From: Symbiodinium natans
Lineage: Eukaryota; Sar; Dinophyceae; Suessiales; Symbiodiniaceae
Assembly: GCA_905221605.1 (NCBI GenBank)
Contig: CAJNDS010002327.1
Span: forward strand, 405,497-457,996
DNA length: 52,500 nt
Direction: 5' to 3'
The notes under the pieces are model-generated. The model made no database searches. It worked only from the letters and a program-made list of their open reading frames with translations, and was not told the DNA's origin. Shown piece after piece: positions 47,356 through 52,500 of this stretch (the stretch's first letter is position 1; the number at the start of each line of letters is the position of its first letter). The position numbers and the translations under genes are program-made.

Positions 47356-48111
47356 TTATTGCAGACTTCGCTGCGCAGATTCGTAGGCGCAACCTTGTTG
47401 CCACTTGGGAGAACAACATGTGAGTGACAATGCTCCTCCGAAACTTGAACATGCCCCCGAAAACCAGCCCCCAAGGCCGAAACCAGACATCCTATCCCTT
47501 AGCACCTTCGCCCAAACCCTTCGAAATAGCCACGCAGCCACGCAGCCCACCATCCTCAACTGTTCCTGCAGCTCAACTCTTGTATACGTCGAGCCGACCG
47601 ATGGCAATGGACAGTGAGCAGGCCAGGTCTAGCGGGCTTCCTTGGGCGACGGCTTTGGACTTCTACAGTACGAACTTCCATAAGTTGTAAATGTTGATCT
47701 TGTATTGCTCGATTCTCGCCGGGCCTCGCGCCTAGACAGGGGACCTCCCAGCTTCTGTGATCCTTGGTGGCCCCAACAAGGCTGAGGGTGAGCTGTCGTG
47801 AGGGCTCCACACATGCTGGTACAAGATACACCTGAAGCTCCACCACACAGCCATGTTGCCTAATGATTTTGTATTTGGCAGGCCATTCGGCATCCTGACT
47901 GAAGTCGTCAACGTGAACACGTGGCACGTCTGTGCAGATGCGCGGGACATCGTCGTAGCAGCCATCTGAAGGAGAGGGAGAGGGAGAGGCAGAGATAGAG
48001 AGAGAACAATGACGAGAAAGAGCAGCCTGTCGGGACTTCCTGCGTCGCCTGGACCAACTGCACCGACGAAAACGCAGAGTGCCGCAGTTTTTCTCCGGGC
48101 AAGGCGACCAC
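47356..48111 (-). CDS. Minus-strand gene of unknown function, convergent with the transporter (partial model)
   Basis: A minus-strand exon 47965 down to 47732 follows a classic polypyrimidine tract and CAG (the plus-strand GAGGGAGAGG run). It encodes DGCYDDVPRICTDVPRVHVD and later VVELQVYLVPACVEPSRQLT. It ends at a GC donor in phase 1 (CTA G|GCGCG) and joins exactly to 47576 down to 47356, which starts VELQEQLRMVGCVAAWLF and continues DRMSGFGLGGWFSG to a TAA. Upstream, an exon ending at 48027 (ACA G|GCTGCT) also agrees in phase and adds VQLVQATQEVPT; its own start was not found. No family is recognised. Phase agreement across two introns argues that it is real. Confidence 0.6.
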
Positions 48112-48439
48112 AGAGACAGGCAGAGATCAGACGGAAGAGGACACATGCAACGGAGCGGACCGCGGCCACAAGAAGACCAGAAACGACAACACCCGCGAAG
48201 GGGTCGACATTGCAGCCCGGTCAACTCCCGACGCGCTGCAGATCACTGCTTAGCAAGAAGTCCGAGTACTGAGAGTGGCATGCGTCGCAGAACGCACCAC
48301 GGACTAGCCCGCCGTCAAGGCCTCGGAAGAAACTGTAGGAGATAAAGCAGGCGGGAGGCTTCAGGACAGCCTCACAACAAAGAGGCGAAAAGCGAACAGT
48401 GGGTGTGCCACGTGAGCGTGAGGGTTAACCCCGCCAACG

Positions 48440-48540
48440 CTTGAGAGAAGAAGAAGAAGAGAGACACAGAGACTGCGCATGTGAGAGTGTGACGGGGAGA
48501 GAGGGGAGAGGGAGGGAGGGAGAGAGAGAGAGAGAGAGCG
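48440..48540. repeat. GA-rich tract in the leader region of the decarboxylase gene
   Basis: GAAGAAGAAGA followed by GGGAGAGAGGGG-type sequence and a GA microsatellite (48517-48538), about 130-200 bases before the proposed ATG. Confidence 0.85.
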
Positions 48541-48665
48541 GGCAGGCAGGCGAGCGGGTGCGGCTGGAGCGTCTGCCTGCTGTGCATGTTGAATTTCAGT
48601 CGCGTGTTGCCCAAAGTGCCAAGAGGTGTGTCTACACAGGCGAAAACAGTCTGAAGTCCTCTGCC

Positions 48666-51305
48666 ATGGTGTGTCCCGTCAGTTTCTTCGCTCGACATCG
48701 CGGGGTATCAGAGTGGCACACACATGCTCTGAGTGCTCATGGGGTGACAGCCTTATTGGTCTGGGCTATCCTGATTGTGCAGTTGGCCACAGGAACAGTC
48801 GCAACAGGTCACAAGGTCATGAAAGTCCACAAGTATTTGGGTCGGGTGCAGATGCTGCTGTCCCCACCCCTCATGATCAGTGGCTGGTGTTTGTTGCTCT
48901 GGAAGGCTTACGTGGACTTTTGGCTTCATGGAGCTTACAAGCACATCTTGGTGGCGGATTCCATCTATTATGTTGTTCCTCAGATGTCGCTGCTTCAAAT
49001 GCTGTACTTCTACGACGTAACGAAGCTACACCTGACATCTCCACTTCACCGGATTGTCGGGGCTTGGGAAGGATATGTTCGTTCATTTGCACTGGTCTCT
49101 TCTTGCGCCTCCACGGCACTTCTCGGTTGGAGGTCCTGGTGGGAGCAGTGGGGTCTGGGCCTTGAGCTGATCATTCTCACATTTCCCATGACCATGCTGG
49201 AGATGTACCTGAGCTACAACCACGGCAGTCGTCGTAAGCTACCTCATGCCGTGGATGGGCTCCTCTACACCTTGAGCAACATCCCAGGGACGCAAATCGT
49301 GCTCGCCCACGATTGCTATTGGCTTCGTGATCAATGCCTCAGCTGGACAGAGATCTTTGCATTGGACTCCTTCGTTCTGCTGCTTGCATTCATCTGGTTC
49401 GGGCAGAAGTACCGCTCTTGCAAGGGGGACAGGTTCAAGGAGACCTTCGTCGAGGAAAGCGACACCAGAGAACCCAGTGGGATCAAAGCACGCGACAGAG
49501 CCGACCCAGTCCAAGCCAATGCCGATGGTCAGAAGAAAAATCTGGACCCTGCATGTATAATGGACCTGGGTAATCAGACCCTCGAGATGCTGAAGCATGT
49601 GCCCTTGAGTTCGCAGCACAACTTGTGGCCTGCCGTCAAGCCGGGTGAGTTGGCGGCAAAGTTCCACACGAATCCACCAGAGACCCCCAAAGAGTTTGGC
49701 GAAATCTTGAAGAAGATGGAAAAACACGTGTTTCCAGGCGTGGTGAGCTGGCAGCATCCATTGTTCATGGCCTACTACCCATGCAGCGCCTCGACCCCGG
49801 CAATCCTTAGCGAACTGGTGGTTGCTGCTATCGGCTCGGTTGGTCTGCAATGGGCTTCAAATCCCATCGCGACCGAACTGGAGGTGGTGGTCATGGATTG
49901 GGTGGCCAAGCTACTGAACCTAGGAAAGGCCTTCGAGCACAGCTCTGGAAGAGGTGGTGGTCTCATTCTCGGCAATTCAGGCAGAGGTTAACCCATAAAC
50001 TGTTAAGCGCTTTATTCTAAACTCTAAATCCTAAAACCCTATCTCCGAAGCCCTAAGCATGAAACGCTATATACTACAAACCCTCACGGCCTTAAAGCAG
50101 TCAACTCTCACCCTCAGGTGAGGGCATGCTGAATGCGATGCTGAGCGCAAAGATCCGGAAGCACCGCGAGGTGAAGCCTTCCCTGACTTGGGAGGATGCC
50201 TTCTACCAAGACACTTCCTCCTTCGTGGCCTACGCCTCCAGCGAGGTGCTGAATTAGGGGCTTAGTATAGGGTTTATGGGCTTCAGTAACTAAATCTTTT
50301 TTTGGTGTGTGCAGGCGCACTACAGCGCGATCAAGGCCTGTCGCCTGGCGGGTTTGCGCACGAAGATTCTGCAGGCCGAGGCCGATCCTTCGGGGAACTT
50401 GGCCTTGAAAGCCAGCACCCTTCGAAAAGCCATGGAGGAGGACCGGAAGAATGGCCTTATGCCGATCGCCCTGATGCTGACATATGGTAGCACCAACACC
50501 TCGGCAAAGGACGACTTGGCATCCTTCAAGGAGTTTGCCAAGGAGCTCTGGATTCATGTTGATGCCGCATATGCCGGAGCAGCCTGGTGCTTGGAGAAAT
50601 TCAAGGACGAGGCTGCTCCGCTAGCTGAGGTTGCAACCTCTTTAGGCGTCAGCGGTGCCAAGTGGTTCCTCTGTGGCTTTGATACCGCCTTCTTCTGGAC
50701 GAAAGATCGGCGCCTCCTCACTGACGTCTTCTCAGCCTCCGGCTCGTACATGGTAGACGCGATCGAGGAACCATCCCAGTATGCGCCGGAGTTCAAGGAT
50801 TGGGCCGTTCCCTGCGGTCGACGATTCCGTTCGCTTCGAGCTGGGACCCCAGAGCAGAATCGGTTCAACATGGCCCAGGGTTCCCAACAAACCTCTAAAG
50901 CCTGGTTGTTTCCATTCGTCCCCCCTCAAATGTAGGAAGCTAGGGAAGAGTTGGCAGAGCGAGGTGTGGGCAGTCTTCGAGTATTTTGGGACGGCGCACT
51001 TCAAGGGCTATATCCAACAAAGCATTGACCAAGCTGACTGGCTGCGAGCTCGCATTGATGAACACCCTGCCTACGAGCAACCTGTAACAACTCAGTTCGG
51101 ACTTGTGTGTCTCTGTTCAGTACATGGGGACGAGACCACCAAGTTCCTTTGCGAGCATTTGCAAGGCCACGGTTTTGGAGTGCTTTCCTCTGTGCTCCGG
51201 GGCACGGTGTTCCTGCGCATTGCGCTTGGGAGCCCATTGACTGAGCAAGTTCACATTGAGGCTCTTTGGCAGAGCATGGTGAAGTTTGCTGAGGAAGTCC
51301 CGTAG
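48666..51305 (+). CDS. Membrane domain fused to an aromatic-L-amino-acid-decarboxylase-type PLP enzyme (4 exons)
   Basis: Exons 48666-49980, 50118-50245, 50315-50839 and 50958 (or 50940)-51305 join in phase (GC, GT, GC donors) to about 771 residues. The start has a good context (GCCATGG). Residues about 25-248 form six or seven membrane helices with several histidines (ALSAHG, KVHKYLGRVQM); I cannot name this domain, though it recalls DUF2306-like proteins. After a polar linker, residues about 300-771 are a group II PLP decarboxylase: HPLFMAYYPCSASTPAIL, ASNPIATELEVVVMDWVAKL, GGLILGNSGEGMLNAML, SSEAHYSAIKA (ring-stacking His), HVDAAYAGAAW (Asp for the PLP nitrogen), GAKWFLCGFDTAFFW (Schiff-base Lys; the usual preceding His is Ala), RRFRSLR, then VWAVFEYFG. 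It probably removes CO2 from an aromatic or related amino acid at a membrane; the substrate is unknown. Confidence 0.8.
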
Positions 51306-51346
51306 ACTGGGGCATGCGGGCAGAGGGTCCTATGTAAGCTTAATTA

Positions 51347-51367
51347 ATATCATTTTTGAAATGATAT
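51347..51367. repeat. 9-bp stem hairpin 3' of the decarboxylase gene
   Basis: ATATCATTT (51347-51355), TTG loop, AAATGATAT (51359-51367); 42 bases after the stop codon. CTCCGTTCTTTGT is repeated at about 51368 and 51410. Confidence 0.75.
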
Positions 51368-51906
51368 CTCCGTTCTTTGTCGCCTGGCCCGGAGGGCTTG
51401 AAGCTGTACCCTCCGTTCTTTGTGTTTGGATGGGTGGGCTCGTTTCGGTGCATTGAACTGAGTGGACACGGACAGCGCAGCGGCCGAGCTGTTCCAGATT
51501 CCAGAGTAGAATTCGTGTATTTCAACATCTCGCCGGCTGCCAGAAGCGTTCTATCGCCGGCTGCCCGAGCGTATCATTGCTCGGCATACCGTGTTCGGCC
51601 TGCCCAAAGTGCGAAAAGAAAACGCCCAAACTCGGGATGGCACCCAGGCAGGTCTTTGCCAGGTCTTTGTGCGAGCGCAGGATTGCTTTGATCGATGGCG
51701 GCCCGCCAGGCAGGCGCGTCCTCGACTCTGCGTACCCTATATATAGGTATACCCCCTCCCTAACCCCAAACCCCCCCTCCCCCCCCCGCTTGCGCGCTCC
51801 CCCCCCTCCCCCCACTTAACATGCCATGATGGCCATGATGGCCGTGCGTTTGAGATATTGCTGCATACTCACAGTTTGGGGGCCAGCGGAAAAAGCTTGT
51901 TACTAC
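51368..51906. other. Spacer
   Basis: Short direct repeats of TCGCCGGCTGCC (about 51530 and 51553), a C-rich tract with CCCTAAACCC-like sequence (about 51755-51815) and CCATGATGGCCATGATGGCC (about 51823). No coding is supported. Confidence 0.45.
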
Positions 51907-52500
51907 AGATGACGAAGGTGTAGTTGTGACTATATCGAAATTGTATCGAACATCCTCTACAATCCACGGAAGTGGATCTGACAAGTACAGGCATGGGCAG
52001 AGCGACCGTTCGTGGTTGGCAACCTAGATGCTTTGAAAGATTTGTTACGCAGCAGTTCGGCGCAACAAAAGTGCCCATGGCACAAGTGATGCCACGCTTC
52101 AACAAACATGTAGAAAGACACAAGCGAGCGACTTGCGTCAGTCAGCCGTGTGCAGCAGTGTGCGAGAGGCGTGGAGGTGCCCCACATCGAAACACGGGAG
52201 TTTACTTCTCAGTTGAAGATCTTCAAGGACCAATGGGAACATGCCGTATACCATCATGTTTTCGTAAGGAATCTTCTGGCTAAGCCGGGTATGGAGAGCA
52301 GCTTTCATCAAGCGCTGCAATTCTGCAAGGGCCGAGCAGACAGTATGTTGCAGAGGACCCTGCAGAGCTGCAGCTTCTGCAGCGCTGGTGACCTCCTTGG
52401 TGATTGCTGCGCTGGAAGGGATTGGGGTAAATGGCAAGCTGCACGAGCAAGGCTTCTTGAGATCGCTTCATGCTTTGTGCGTTGTGGCCTGCAGCTGCTA
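51907..52500 (+). CDS. Gene of unknown function running off the right edge (partial)
   Basis: An open plus-strand exon begins at 52114 after CATGTAG and remains open for 129 codons to the window end; it includes SERLASVSRVQQCARGVEVP, TSQLKIFKDQWEHAVYHHVF and LLAKPGMESSFHQALQFCK. An upstream exon 51991-52059 (after AAGTACAG) encodes RPFVVGNLDALKDLLRSS and joins it in phase 0 through a 54-nt GC-AG intron. A further candidate starts at about 51907 after TACTACAG (DEGVVVTISKLYRTSS), but its junction is not settled. No domain is recognised; the sequence is mostly helical in character. A competing open minus-strand frame covers 52138-52437. Confidence 0.5.

Noticed and set aside
51347-51367. Hairpin after the decarboxylase stop as a transcription terminator
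   Set aside because: Intrinsic terminators are bacterial; there is no U-tract, and the gene has spliceosomal introns.

Overview
The window looks like nuclear DNA of a dinoflagellate, most likely a symbiodiniacean-type genome. This is inference, from four things seen in the sequence: coding segments that only join in frame when introns begin with GC (less often GA or GT) and end in AG; plant-type telomere-like CCCTAAA tracts scattered through introns and spacers; sequences resembling the dinoflagellate spliced leader just upstream of start codons; and very repeat-rich spacers. Genes were read from conserved protein motifs, reading-frame continuity and splice-phase agreement, so exact exon ends are predictions.

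Layout. Positions 1-9 kb are mostly spacer, with a few plus-strand exon-like pieces at the left edge and an inverted pair of degenerate repeat arrays at 1.6-2.2 kb. Plus-strand exons of unknown function lie at 9.2-10 kb and a minus-strand coding block at 11.7-12.55 kb. A well-supported Aurora-like protein kinase runs from 12.56 to 17.47 kb on the plus strand in at least fifteen very small exons; one of its introns holds a second inverted repeat-array pair. From 17.5 to 36.9 kb the DNA is dominated by repeats: a roughly 35-bp minisatellite (20.4-21.5 kb), a TTCATATTCGG array, a telomere-like tract, a candidate terminal-inverted-repeat element (28.2-28.9 kb), a roughly 100-bp tandem repeat (31.8-32.6 kb) and a pentanucleotide run. 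Between them are scattered plus-strand exon-like segments (19.6-20.0, 22.5, 23.8-24.1, 29.1-30.9 kb) that may belong to one or more long genes I cannot name.

The gene-dense part is 36.9-51.3 kb. Five plus-strand genes follow each other: a sulfotransferase (5 exons; its third intron carries about 750 bp of very AT-rich DNA), an AMP-binding adenylate-forming enzyme (about 6 exons), a Rieske oxygenase of the pheophorbide a oxygenase type (5 exons), an intronless major-facilitator transporter, and a protein joining a multi-pass membrane domain to an aromatic-L-amino-acid-decarboxylase-type PLP enzyme (4 exons). A minus-strand gene of unknown function sits between the last two. The right edge holds a plus-strand gene running off the window, with an open exon of at least 129 codons that contains no early ATG.

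The tandem arrangement is typical of dinoflagellate unidirectional gene arrays. The co-location of a sulfotransferase, an acyl/aryl-adenylating enzyme, an oxygenase, an exporter-type transporter and a decarboxylase invites the idea of a shared small-molecule pathway, but nothing in the sequence proves it.
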